Shown: piece after piece, positions 12,494-23,654 of the stretch
Layout of the letters: every line of letters begins with the position of its first letter
How positions within the stretch are numbered: the first letter of the stretch is position 1
Assembly (NCBI RefSeq): GCF_016808335.1
Contig: NC_053145.1
Location: 28,531,120 to 28,595,119 of the forward strand
Length of the DNA: 64,000 nucleotides
Reading direction: 5' to 3'
Source: Panicum virgatum
Lineage: Eukaryota > Streptophyta > Magnoliopsida > Poales > Poaceae
Notes under the pieces: generated by a model
Told to the model about the DNA's origin: nothing
Database searches by the model: none
What the model saw: only the letters and a program-made list of their open reading frames with translations
Translations under genes and position numbers: made by a program

Positions 12494-13929
12494 CTTGTGC
12501 CCAGATTTTAATTATTTTTCCTTTCGTCACCTGGCAGAACGTTGAACACCAAAGATCGGAGTAATCAGAGGTCCAAGGATGAAACGAAGACAGCGCTTCT
12601 GTGCTTGGTTCTTCCTATAGGGAAAGAAGAAAGAGCATAAAGTGGGGCTTGTCAGCATAAGGTTGCCCATGCATGTACTGTAATGTCTAAACAAAATACA
12701 TGATAAATACTTCTGCAGTGATGTTGCTGTAAGCATAGTCACACGACCCACCTCAATGGCCTGAGTTTAGCAGATTTTTCAGCTCATCAGCAAATCACCC
12801 AATAGCAAAATTTGTATTGTTTTTGAAAAGTAGAAGAGACATGCTATTAGAATATGTAATTTGTAGGCATAAAGATACTATGACGGTACTACAAGAAAAA
12901 ATTCTGAAGATCGAAATTGAACATGGCAAAATCAGTCGTTGAGGGATCAAATGGGGAACATGGAAAAGAATCACGCTACTACGAGAAAGCAACAATCTAG
13001 GGCCAACACTGCTCTAATACATTCACATATCATTGGTACTAACGCAGGGGATCAATCAAAATCAACAGATCGTACGGGAGAAGAATAGAGGGCACCTTGT
13101 GCTTGGGGGTGAATTAGAGCTCACTAATCTGAAGAAATCCATGGTGCAGGGGAGGGAGAGGAAGCTGCCTCTACCAATGAAGAATGCCGCAAATGCCCAT
13201 CAGATAATCTGCAAACTTGAAGAAAACAGGATTATATGCCTAAGCGTGCATATAACTGAAAGCTGAATCTGTAAGATAAATTTTGGATTGAGCATTAGTG
13301 CAAGATAAATCGCTATCAAACTGAAATATATAAGCTACAGCAACTATTTATTCAATGATTCAGTTTGATTTTTCAGCCTGCAAATAAAGGGCTTCAACAT
13401 CGTGGTTACTTGGACAGGATAAGTCATTCATCCTGTCCCATTCCTTGCTGTTGCCTATTAGCTTATTTGCAGTTATCTATGACTATGGAGTTTAGTTCAA
13501 GCAGCAGTTTATGAAAAAGCCAGCGCTGCGAACATATGGCCAGCGACAGGCAACAAATGCCATTATCGGTATTTACCATCATATGCTTAAAAAATTCTAG
13601 CGATTCTGCGTATTGTAATTATATAGTTCATGAACTATAATTTCAACCAGCAGTTCCAACGAGAGAAAAAAACTCTAGATCAGAATTCAGGTCACATGAT
13701 GCAGACAAGGACAAATTACATCAGAATTGAGGAAAAATACCAAGGGCAGCATATGTTCAATCTATCCATTCATACAACTGTGCAGGAGATGGAAGCGCCG
13801 TATCTGCAACTACTAATACACCGGGAGGGAGGCACAGGACATGTTCTTACCGTGGGAGTGCTGGTGCGACGCTATCGAGCTGACACACTTCCTCTCATTG
13901 AAGGTGCGGTGCAGGCAGGTCAGTAATGG

Positions 13930-14590
13930 CTCCTCTCATCGCAGCAGATGGAAGAAAGGAGGGGGCGGCACCGGACGTGAGGAACCCTGACGGAAGGAGG
14001 ATCTGGTCAGCGGGTCAGAGGAGGATCTCCTTGGGGTGACGGCGACGGGAGGATGGGCTCGCGGAACGGGGTCTGGATGAGGGACACCGTCGGAGGAGGG
14101 GTGTGGCATCGACCCCTTCCCCACGCCGCCGTGGCCACCTCTGCCGGCGGGGGAGGAGGAGGGGGCGGGGAGACTACGGGCGCCTGGTCATCCCACGCGT
14201 CCGCGGCGGCGGCGGCGACGGTGCAAGATACGACTGCCAGGGTGGTGCGGACGGGAGCTGGGCGGTTGTGCGTGGCTCCGGCTCCTGCTGCTGCTTCCTC
14301 CCACCAATTGGATGTCTCCCGACACGACGCCGACATCGGTAGCGCCGGCGGTGGGGCCGCCGCTGCCGGCGGGGGAGGAGGCGGGGAGGCTGCGGGCGCC
14401 TCGCCGTCTCGCGCGTCCGCGGCCGCAGGGGAGTGCAGACGCGAGCTGGGCAGTTTTTTTTTTATGAGGGGAGCTGGGCAGTTGGGCGTGGGGACAGAGG
14501 TGGAGATGGTGGGGGACGTCGCGAACCGGATGGAAAAACTGGAAGCGGCGATCGGGGACAAGCCGGATCGGGTGCCCGGGCTCACTCGGG
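13930..14590 (-). other. GC-rich first-exon-like block with internal duplication
   Basis: All frames are largely open because of composition. On the minus strand, an Ala/Pro-rich frame has an imperfect internal duplication of about 60 bp (14140-14215 and 14365-14425, sharing GCGGGGGAGGAGG and GGGCGCCT). This resembles the GC-rich 5' end of a grass gene but cannot be assigned. A coding role is not supported beyond openness. Confidence 0.35.
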
Positions 14591-14654
14591 TATGGAATGG
14601 CTTATTCCATACCTAGGGTACTCAATAGACCTACTATATATATATATATATTGT

Positions 14655-15165
14655 TTTGCTATAATGTATCGGGGTGTATTCTGTATAGAGAATGCACCCA
14701 CCCTGATTATAACTGATTCTTATCATATTGAAACTAGATCGACTCTAGATGTAATTTTTTCGTGTCGGGTTGTAACTGGATCTGGTCTATATACAATTGG
14801 TTAGTATCCAGTTGCAACGGGTCAGATCTGTTGTAATTAGTTTTGTCAAGTTACAATTAGTATAGTGTTATAGTTTCAATTGGTCTAGTCTTGTGGTTGC
14901 AATTGGTTTACACGCAGTCAGTGCCTAGTTGGGTCTGATACAATTGGTCCCCATCCAATTGCAACTAGTCTATCTAGTTGCAATTGGTGCAGCCGCGTAA
15001 TTCTAACTGCAGATGTCTATGCATTTGTTGTACAAAATACGTTTCCGTCGAGTTGCAACTAGTATGGTGGCACAGTTGCAATTGGTCAGCAATTGGTTGA
15101 AACTGCAGAGTCTGTGCATTTGCTGTACAGAATGCACCTTGTTACATTTTAATCTCGTCGTGTGT
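14655..15165. mobile_element. MITE-like element with GTTGCAATTGGT repeats, between (TA)n tracts
   Basis: Inverted termini: left AATGTATCGGGGTGTATTCT then GTATAG; right, on the other strand, AATGTAACAAGGTGCATTCT then GTACAG. (TA)n abuts the left side and TG/TA-rich repeat the right. The interior has about ten degenerate copies of a palindrome-containing motif, GTTGCAATTGGT/GTTGCAACTAGT, spaced irregularly. No coding capacity. Confidence 0.6.
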
Positions 15166-15205
15166 GTGTATGTGTATATGTATATATATGTATATATATA
15201 TATAT

Positions 15206-18200
15206 GACAGGACTAATCTTTACCCTGAGTATAGAATAGTTATTCAGCCTCCTGTACGCGCTGTCGGACCGCACCTGCGCTCCCTCCCGCGCAGTCGTTC
15301 CGTTTTTCTGGCGCGGAGGATGTGGCCCACCCGGCCCACCAACTAGTCATGATGCACGCCGCACGCGGCAGCACACCAATGACCACACGCTCCCTTAACT
15401 GCCGCTGTTTTTATTTTCTCGTAGGACTGGGCGCTCAACGCTTGCAGGTGAGTCCAGATATTAGTATCTAATTTATGCGCACGTGGCCACGTGCCGTAAG
15501 GAAAAAAGAAATATCAATGAATATACCCAGAGGATTGGAAAACAAATATGTTTTGCAGTTGCCAGACACAAAAATTCTGTTATTTACAATAAATATATAG
15601 TTATCATCAAAATTACATCCTGTTAATCTCCCAATCTCATGTACTAAAATATGTCGATGCAAAACCTCATTACCTTGCAAACACCACACATTTTTTCTGA
15701 GCCGGTTCATAAATATCATAAACGCAGAAGATGGGTGTCATATTTCTATTATCTGCCACTCATAACTTACATTTTCGTAAGAACCTATACACAAAAGCTC
15801 TAACTATGCAATCCTCACATGAAACTCGGAATCTATCTACTGTACAATAGATGCTCCAGCAAAAAATCCATCAACTGATGACCAAGGGGAACTATCCCTG
15901 AACACCTAATGGTGATGATGGGCCCCAATCAAAGATGACATGGTCAATGGAGATCACTGTGGCCATCTCAGATCCTGAAAATAAAGGGGGGGTGGACGCT
16001 TGAATATGCTGCCATCATTTTTATAGGTTGACTTCCTGAAAAAATCATTTGAATGAACATTTTTAAGAAAATCACTAGCTTCCATCAGAATGGGCTCCGC
16101 AGGAAAGTAGCAGGACCGGCTCCTTCATCGCTGTAGAGACAGTAACACCCAACGTTAGGGATCAAACATGAAGCCAATGGGGCATACCATAAGCATTTCA
16201 GATAGAACAAACCACAATGTATAGAGGGGCCAATGCTTCAGAACATCTGCAATAATTAAGAAAGTATACTGATCCAAATATATTAACTCCTATCAGGCAA
16301 TCAAACTAATCCAAGTCTTCACGTAACACCAAAATTGGATTGGTAAATCAGATCAGCATCATTCGGGTGAGTGCATATCTTGCAGTAACAACTAAGAAGC
16401 ATACACTATTTGAACATTTACATCTCTGAACAAAAACAAGATGCATATCTGAATTCTGAACAGGAGCTCATCTAGTGATACACAAATAAAAGTCACCAAA
16501 CACTGGTACAGTTAGCAAAGCAATGGGGTTGACAATCTAATCCAACCTTAATTGTGTGACTTGAACTAGTAATCAGTTAGGAAGGTATAATTCCCACAAG
16601 AGAACAGTTCAGCAGAAAACATTTGATGCAAAAAGTACAATTCGCAGCAGGCATACTACAATCTGTATAAGAGCTAAGAATTATTAGTATATGCAGGTTA
16701 AAGACAGCTTATACACACTACATAAGAGCAAAACTATTATCAAGTAACAATAGGTTGGAATTGTATTGCAACAACCTCATAGACATGATATAGTCAGGTG
16801 CACGAACTGGCTGCAGACTTATGAATTTGTCAATAAATTATTCAGTCCAAATCAGCAGGAATTGACAAGATACTATGATGTCCACATTCAAAGACAGGCA
16901 TCGCAGCAATATATAAATGGTCTTGCAGCAAGTAAAGTGGCATGCATAATTGTATACTGAAATTTCAGAATACATAAGCATGCATATGGATAGTTGTTCA
17001 ATAATATTGTGCACCGTTGGAATATATCATTTATTTTCCATGTCACAAATAATGACTCCTGTGAATGTAAAAACCTCTATTTAATCTAGCAAACAAATGT
17101 AGAACTAATTTAGGAGAACCTTCTTGAACCTAATATGAATCCGTACCAATTTAATGTACTTCAGAATTTATAGAATGCATATAAGCCAAGATTAACTATT
17201 AGAACTAATATGATCAGTTGACTAAAGTATGGACTCAGGTTCAAAGAGCCGAGCTTGTGCTATCATAGTAGGCAGAACAGAGTTCAGCGAAATGTCACCT
17301 TCAATGACCAACAGCATGACCTGATCATACATATTCATATGCTAAAACACACTTGCACCTGGTTGTTCAGTTGATTGCGTGTTGCACAGGCCTAATTAAG
17401 TTACAAATTTATTTTATTAATCAGCACAAACTATTTTTGCCTAAGGAGGAGCTTGCAGAAGGTTTGCTCACATTGAGCTTACAATTCCACGCTCATGGTT
17501 GTTTTCAGAGGTTTCCAGACCATGAGATGACTCATACAAAAAAATGATGATGGTTGGAGGGATCCTGCATACCTTGTGTCTATTGATGCAGGATCGACGG
17601 GATCCCCCATGGATGGGACACCATTGATCAAAATGGATTGCAATGCGGTTGCTCAATCGTCTATACAATGTACTTGGTCTCAATTGCAGCATCACCTATC
17701 CGTTTATTTGAAAAACAGAGAACGAAAAATAGTTTTTTCAAATAAAACTCCATGGCGATAGAAAGCATGACCCAAACTCAGATGGGACACATACGAGATC
17801 AGAAACAGGCAAACTATCATCTAAATTCATATGATAGGCGCATGAATTGAGGAACCCATCCACCACAGTAGCAGCCCTACCAGATCCGGGGTCAAGGTAT
17901 GGATCAGGAGTTAGCCACGAGCCCACGATTCCACTTTCTGGAACTCCCCCTGCCTGGAACAAAAGAAAAACAAAATCACACAGCGACATAAACCTCTGAA
18001 AGAAATTCGAATCAAACAAAATTCTAAACTCGTTCTATGGGCGCTGCGCTTGCTTCTCCAGGCCAACCGTGCCCAGATCTGGCACCGCGAGATGAGGCAG
18101 CCTGCATGCATGTCTGGTCTCGGAATGCAATGAGACCGAGCAGATCTATTGCAAGGTGGGTTCGTGAGGGAAATAGGAGGGGAGGGGAATGGTAGGGGGA

Positions 18201-18831
18201 GAAGGCAGAACCTGGGGGCTTTAGACAGGCAGCTGTCGCCATCTGCGGGGGGAGTCACACCGGAGATGGGTGAGGCGCACAGGAGCAATCGGAGATGGAG
18301 GGTCAGGTGACACTGTGGTTGGTCGAGTACTGGAGCCAGCCGCCGCGACCGCTGGCAGCTGCCCGCCCGGTGGCCGCATGCCGCGCCATCGTCGTGCCTG
18401 CCGCCCGCCACTGCTCCGCCCGCCGCCGTGTCCCCCTGTGCCGCCGCGGATGAAGGAGAGGGAGGGCCCACCGCCGCTGCTGCTCCTCGCGGTGGGAGGC
18501 GGGAGGAGGTGGTGAGCGCGCAGATCGGGGAGGCGTGCGGGTCGCGGATGCCGAGAAGCACCGGGATGAAGGAGCTGGGGCGCGTGTGGAGGCTGAAGGA
18601 GCGGCGCCGGGGCGAGGGTCGCCGACGGGATTGGGGGCGCTGGGCGAGGGTCGCCACGGGGCAGTTGCTGCGGGGCGGGAGCGGGGAGGGCGAGCTGGGT
18701 GTCGTGGGTGGGTTGGGGTGTGGGGGCAGGGGGTCGAGTCAAAACCGGAAAAGCGGGGGCGCGCGCGCGGACCGATGCCGGAGGAAAACCGGCTGCACAC
18801 GAGGCTCGGGTGTACCTTATCCAATAGACCT
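15206..18831. mobile_element. Large inverted-repeat DNA element in (TA)n (element 2)
   Basis: Left end after (TA)n: GACAGGACTAATCTTTACCC then TGAGTATAGAATAG. Right end on the other strand: TATATATA, GTAGGTCTATTGGATAAGG, TACACCCGAGCC. The right end shares CAATAGACCTACTATATATA with element 1, and the left end shares TACCCTGAGTAT and GAATA with it, so they are one family. Subterminal GC-rich blocks again carry a CCGTTTTTCT-like core. The interior is intron-like, with a GC-rich gene-like portion on the minus strand at 17780-18660. No transposase seen. Confidence 0.6.
17780..18660 (-). other. Gene-like insert carried by element 2
   Basis: The minus strand reads as a GC-rich first exon (about 18020-18660, Pro/Ser/Arg-rich in every frame). 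After a possible AG acceptor it has an exon-like segment with VPESGIVGSWLTPDPYLD and SGRAATVVDGFLNSCAYHMN at about 17770-17945. The second segment looks like genuine protein, but I do not recognise the family. Probably a captured host-gene fragment. Confidence 0.35.
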
Positions 18832-18839
18832 ACTATATA

Positions 18840-19218
18840 TATAGGATGAGTTTTATCTACACTCGTTTGTAGCTACTTTCATCATCAGTATGCCACCATG
18901 CGTATGTCCACATACCTATTTATCACTTTGAGTAAGTTCATATACTAATTCTAAGATATTTCAAAAGGATATATACAAAAAATTTCAAAAGCATCCCTAT
19001 TTTTAAATATATTATGATTATACCTTAGTATTACTATATAAATTTAGTATGTCTACATACTCTATGCATGAACACATACCCAAAGTATATACCATCATAG
19101 ATGGTCTAGTATGATCACATACTTCACGTACATAGTCTTCGTTGGATCAGATACGTCGTATATCATGAGATACACATGTAGGAGTAGCTACAAGCGAGTG
19201 TAGAAAGGAATTTTATAT
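18840..19218. mobile_element. ~380-bp MITE adjacent to (TA)n
   Basis: Terminal inverted repeats: left ATCTACACTCGTTTGTAGCTACT; right, on the other strand, TTCTACACTCGCTTGTAGCTACT (20 of 23 match by eye), each next to TATATA. No coding sequence. Size and (TA)n flanks recall the Micron family of rice, which is known to sit in TA microsatellites, but the family name is not proven. Confidence 0.72.
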
Positions 19219-19220
19219 AA

Positions 19221-19622
19221 ACTATTGTTAAGTTTCTTATCCTTTTGTCGTATGGATTTGCGTTCTCGCGACTGCGTTTGATTTATGAAAAACTAGTGTC
19301 AATATGCCAATTATGGTTATGATATATATATATATATAATATTTCAACCTAGATTTTAATATTTCAAAAATAAACCCACCAGGTTGGTCCCAAGTCCCAA
19401 CCCACGACTCTTATATAGGCTAAACTTTGTCAAAAAAAACTAGGACCATCCAAATAAGTCTGATCCAAAAAATTATTTCATTTATTTTTTAGGTTCGAAA
19501 GTACCTATGAGACAGGTATGGACTCAAATTTTCAGTTGAAAACAAATTAGGAATTTTTTTGGGCTTGGCATTAGCCCGAGCTACACAATCGGTAAAACGC
19601 TTAGGTCTATTTTGACCCATAC
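19221..19622. other. AT-rich spacer
   Basis: No gene or delimitable element. Contains one more (TA)n run near 19322-19340. Confidence 0.4.
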
Positions 19623-20185
19623 CACTACTACCTAACAATTATTTATTTAAAGCCATTCGAAATAGTGTTTTAGTAGTGTAATAGAACATATTTAATATAG
19701 TGGTAGTGTGAGTCCAATATTAGAGGAGCAAGAAGAAGAATTGTGTATGTTATAACTTATAACTTATGGCACATATTTGTCTTATCTTTTAATACATAAA
19801 GGTGTTCATCAACTGTAGCATTTAATTTTGTAACCTGATGTATGTTAATACCATTAAGTCAATGATCACAATAATATTTTGTTGCTTTGTAACACTTTAG
19901 TTGTAACATTATTTTGTGTTACATTGAATATATATTTTGTGACATATTTTTCACTTTTTCAATTATGTGTTACAATATACTACCATCTTTGTAGCATTTT
20001 AGCTGTAATATTAATTTTGTGTTACTACAATCATTATTTGTTTGTAACACAAAATTAGAAAATAAGTGTTTGTGTTACAATATTCATTTGCAAGACATAA
20101 CTTTGTGTTCCTAGGAAACTTCTTTGTAACACATTGATCAATATGTTACAATAATGTGTTACAATATCTATGTTCTGTAGTAGTG
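19623..20185. mobile_element. CACTA-type termini with TGTAACA subterminal repeats
   Basis: Begins CACTACTACC at 19623. At 20177-20185 it ends with GTAGTAGTG, which on the other strand reads CACTACTACAGAA, the classic CACTA terminus. The segment before the right end (19830-20170) is packed with TGTTACAAT/TGTAACA motifs in both orientations, as in CACTA subterminal regions. No 3-bp target duplication is visible, so a small CACTA MITE and the end of a deleted larger element remain equally possible. Confidence 0.5.
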
Positions 20186-21240
20186 ACCGGCCATGTTGTA
20201 CAAGTCACGTTCAACATCTCAAATGGATTGAAGCCATCTGATGCAAGTCCCAGTCTTACATTACGTGGGTCAAATGCAAAGTGATGATACGTGTCATCTA
20301 CGTGCTTCCAAGCCAAAGAATTGGCTTGGTGCCGCACTTTACCTTCTTTAATCAATTCTTTTGTGTGCCAACGCACATATGCCGATGTTGTGTCGTTCAT
20401 ATATAATCTTTGCAGCCGGGGAATAAGCGGAAAATACCTAAGAATTTTACAAGAAATCTTCTTCTTTTTTAACTCCACCAGTGACATCTTCCACATCGTC
20501 GGTCCCCTCAGAGTTTGTATGTTCCCACCTACTCTCCTCACATATTGGACATTTGTCCAACTTCTTGTACTCCCCAAGAAATAACACACAGTCATTGAAA
20601 CAGGCATGAATCTTTTCGTAGATGAGGCCAAGGTCTCGAACTACCTTTCGAATTTTATCCATAGTATTTGGACACAATGTCCTCTGGGGAGAACACGGCA
20701 GATCAAGAGAAGAATTTGCTCAATTGTACTGTTGCTTATACCGGCCATGCACTTAATCTGAAATAACCTGACAATGAAGGATACTTGGCTAGCCTCCTTG
20801 CATCCCGAGTACAATTCCTTCCTGCCTTCTTCCATTTACTTGAAAATTTTCCTTGCTGCATCATTTGGCTCATCTTCATTATTTTCTCCATGGCCGGTAC
20901 CACGAATCAGTGACTCAAGCAAATTCGTGAAAGAATCTTCATCACCACCTTCACTGAAATTGCAAGTACCATCATCCATAGGTTCAGCGGCATGAACAAT
21001 TTTGCTTCTTATGAAATCATCGTGGAACCCTCTACGAATCACGTGTTCTTCAACCTCATCTTTGGTCATGCATGACATGCCTCGACACATGCCACATGGA
21101 CATGTTGTTGTCTCTCCTACATATGTTTCTTCAAAGGTATATTCAATGAAGTTCTCAAACTCAACTTGCCAAGCAGGATCTGTGTTAGCCAAAAGCATCA
21201 AACTATAATCTATGCGTGACATATTGCAAAATCCAGGCAA
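20180..21240 (-). pseudogene. CACTA (En/Spm) TNP2-type transposase, truncated and frameshifted
   Basis: Read on the minus strand. The N-terminal Transpos_assoc-type domain is at 20836-21240 (CPCGMCRGM, VEEHVIRRGFHDDF). The start of the TNP2/Transposase_21 domain follows: ELYSGCKEAS, then VVRDLGLIYEKIHACFNDCV, CPICEESRW, KILRYFPLIPRLQRLY and RNVRLGLASDGFNPF. At least two frame changes break it, near 20680 and 20490. Homology stops at about 20186, where a CACTA terminus begins, so the catalytic C-terminal half is missing. Non-functional remnant. Confidence 0.85.
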
Positions 21241-22123
21241 GCAAGTAACCTTTGCAAAAGTGTGCTAGTAAGTATTAATTAAAAGAATAAATTATGTGAA
21301 TATACATGAATAAGTACAAAAGATTATGTGCATTTCATGATCGATATATACCTTAAATTGAGGGATCCAGATGAAATCAATTCTTCAAGGGAGCATTGGA
21401 GATTCGTCGGCAGGTCAATTTCCTCGCTGGCCCTAGGCGCTAGCATTGCTGTCAGGGATCGTAGAATGCCAGGGATCTCGCCGCCGCACGTGTAGCAGGT
21501 ATACATAGCCTCAGGGTTTTGTGTGGGCCTCAGGGTTTTGTGTGGGCCAATTGCTTTGGTTGCTATATTCCAGTCTTGTTGCAACGATTTCTTATTTTGT
21601 TGCTATATTTAATCCTTGTTGCAACGACCCTTAAGTCCATTGCCATATCTCCTAGCCTCGTTGCAACGACCATTAAATCGTTGCAATACAATTACCACAT
21701 TGCAACTCCTCTGCTTCGCGTCGCTATATGTAACCTTCCATTCCCAACAACCTAGTTTGTGTCGCGATATCTATGCTCTCTTTTGCAACAACAATGATTA
21801 GCGTTGCCATAATAAGAACTCTATTGCAACAACAGAGAATAATAATAGCAACGATTCATTTTGGTTGTGACATCGTCAAAAATAGCAACGAATCCAAGCA
21901 ACATTGCTATATTCTCACCACACATGCAACATTTATTGTTTCGTCGCAACTACCCCATCTTGTTGCAATGATTAAAATTTTCATTGCAACACTAAAATTT
22001 TGGTGGCAACAAGTCACCCTAACGCAACCAAAATCGCTTGCCGTTGCGCTAAACCTACGTATCACAACAAAGTTCTGGGTGTTGCAATAAAACCCGGTCG
22101 CATTAGCCATTTTTTTAGTAGTG
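21241..22123. mobile_element. 5' terminal region of the CACTA element
   Basis: The right boundary at 22111-22123 reads, on the minus strand, CACTACTAAAAAAATGG, a standard grass CACTA terminus. Next to it (21540-22110) are many GTTGCAACGA-type motifs in both orientations, typical subterminal transposase-binding repeats. The transposase remnant reads away from this end. Confidence 0.75.
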
Positions 22124-23317
22124 AGACAAAAGCAGTTACCACATCTCTAGTGATATTAGCATATATCTAGTTGTAGGAGATACCAATAATCAGATCTTTC
22201 AGAAAACTTCACATGCTCACAGCCATCAGACAAGCTCATATTCAGAACTAGTAGGCATCAGAAAATCTCACGTTCAGAAACATGAGGGAGCACGGATATG
22301 GTTACCATTCTCTCGGATCAGCATGAATCTATGATTCATGCCTGGCCCATGGTTGAGGACGTCAAGATGGGGCTACTGGACAAGTTGATGCCGCCATTGG
22401 ACCTTGGGATGGCCGTGAAGATCCCGCCGCCGCTTGGGAGGGCAACAAAGCTTGGGCTAGTGAAGAATCGGCCACTGGCAAGAGTAGGGCCGGCGAACCT
22501 TGGCTCTTCGCGAGGAAGCTGATGCCCATGCGCTGCCGTCACCGTAGTCTCAGACTTATCGCCTTGCGCCGCTGCCGCTTCCTCCCATGCGCCGTCGTCG
22601 CAACCGCTACAGTCTTCTTGCCCCGCGCCGCCGTTGCCATTATCCTGAGCTTTCGACCACGTGCCCCGCGCCGCAAGATCCATCCTTTCGTGCGCCACGG
22701 ACGCAGCTACGAGCTCACGCACCGCAACCGCCAGTCCCTTGGCCCAGGTTGCATCCACCGATTGCTGTTGTTGTGCAGGGATTTGTTGGCGACAGATGGA
22801 AAAAAAGGGAGGAGGAACGCGTGTCTGTGGAGTTTGCCGCCATGGGGATTTCACGCGCATGCTTCTGCCTGCCAAAATCAGCATGGGCAGCAATGGATCA
22901 GAGCTGTCGTCGCTGAGTCGCTGCCACGCTCGTACAGCGGTCGCCGATGAGTTGGTTCATGCTCGGGCCATGAGCCGAACCCGTCCTCTCGTGAGACGAC
23001 GATAGCCCCCGGTTCAGCAATAACTTTCCATTGGTAATCAAAATAAACCGTTCGTAGATGAGGTATTTATTGCCATTGTATATGCCTTTATAGGTCTCCT
23101 TATATTTATTTAATGTATAGCGTGCCACGTGCATATACATCTGTACCCAACTCGGTGCTTGGATGAGAGCCCAACTCTTCCTTCTCTTTTTTTCTTCTTA
23201 TCCACATCAGCATTTGTTTTTTAGATCGCACAAATTATTTATAAGCTAATATTATTGTAGCATTCCCTAAAATCATTCGTCCTGTTGCGACGTTGAGGTA
23301 CATTTCTCCCTACCTTA
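22124..23317. other. Unassigned segment with GC-rich core
   Basis: 22300-23010 is GC-rich and open on both strands. The minus-strand frame 22336-22893 is 185 codons, Ala/Ser-rich, without a recognisable domain. No splice or promoter evidence supports a gene; it may be a captured fragment. 23010-23317 is AT-rich with nothing recognised. Confidence 0.35.
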
Positions 23318-23654
23318 GGTCCTGTTTAGTTCCCAATTTTTTTTCCCGTGTTTTAGTAATTTCGAATGTTTGACCACTAATTAGAAATATTAAATGTAGA
23401 TAACTGACAGAACCCATTTCATAACCCCCGACAAAATTCCGAGATGAATCTAATGAATCTAATCATGCAATGATTAGATATTATCATGCTACAATAAACA
23501 ATCTCTAATGATGAATTTATTAGACTTAATAGATTCACCTTGGGATTTTCCGTCTATCCGTGTAATTAGTTTTATAATTAGTCTATAATATCCTAACTAA
23601 TATTGCAAAAGGTGCAAAAAAAATTTGGCCAAAATTCTTTTGGAACTAAGACAG
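23318..23654. mobile_element. MITE, Tourist-like, about 335 bp
   Basis: Left end TTA|GGTCCTGTTTAGTTCC; right end TTTTGGAACTAAGACAG, whose complement matches the left end. The interior has the GATGAATCTAATGAATCTAA-type sequence common in a very widespread grass MITE family. The right target site is obscured by the next insertion. Confidence 0.6.

Larger units (their letters stand above)
10179..14632. mobile_element. Large inverted-repeat DNA element in (TA)n (element 1)
   Basis: Left end: TATATATA followed by GGGTTAATCCCTACC, then TGAGTATGGAATAACTATT and ACATACCCGAG. The right end read on the other strand gives TATATA, GTAGGTCTATTGAG, TACCCTAGGTATGGAATAAG, then CCATACCCGAG. These form imperfect terminal inverted repeats of about 50 bp, flanked on both sides by (TA)n. 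A GC-rich subterminal block with a TCCGGTTTTTCT-like core follows each end. The interior is mostly AT-rich, intron-like DNA with an exon-like piece at 12387-12493 and a GC-rich 5'-exon-like block at 13930-14590, both on the minus strand. No transposase is visible, so it is probably non-autonomous and gene-carrying. The superfamily is unassigned. It shares both ends with the element at 15206-18831. Confidence 0.6.

Noticed and set aside
13930..18830. Long open frames in all six frames in GC-rich parts (13930-14620, 18220-18850)
   Set aside because: Openness follows from GC content and lack of stop-forming A/T. Residues are Pro/Ala/Gly/Arg-rich in every frame and no domain is seen, so they are not listed as separate genes.
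19623..22123. One complete 2.5-kb CACTA element
   Set aside because: The flanking three bases do not match (TAC against AGA), the subterminal repeats differ at the two ends, and another terminus lies at 20185.
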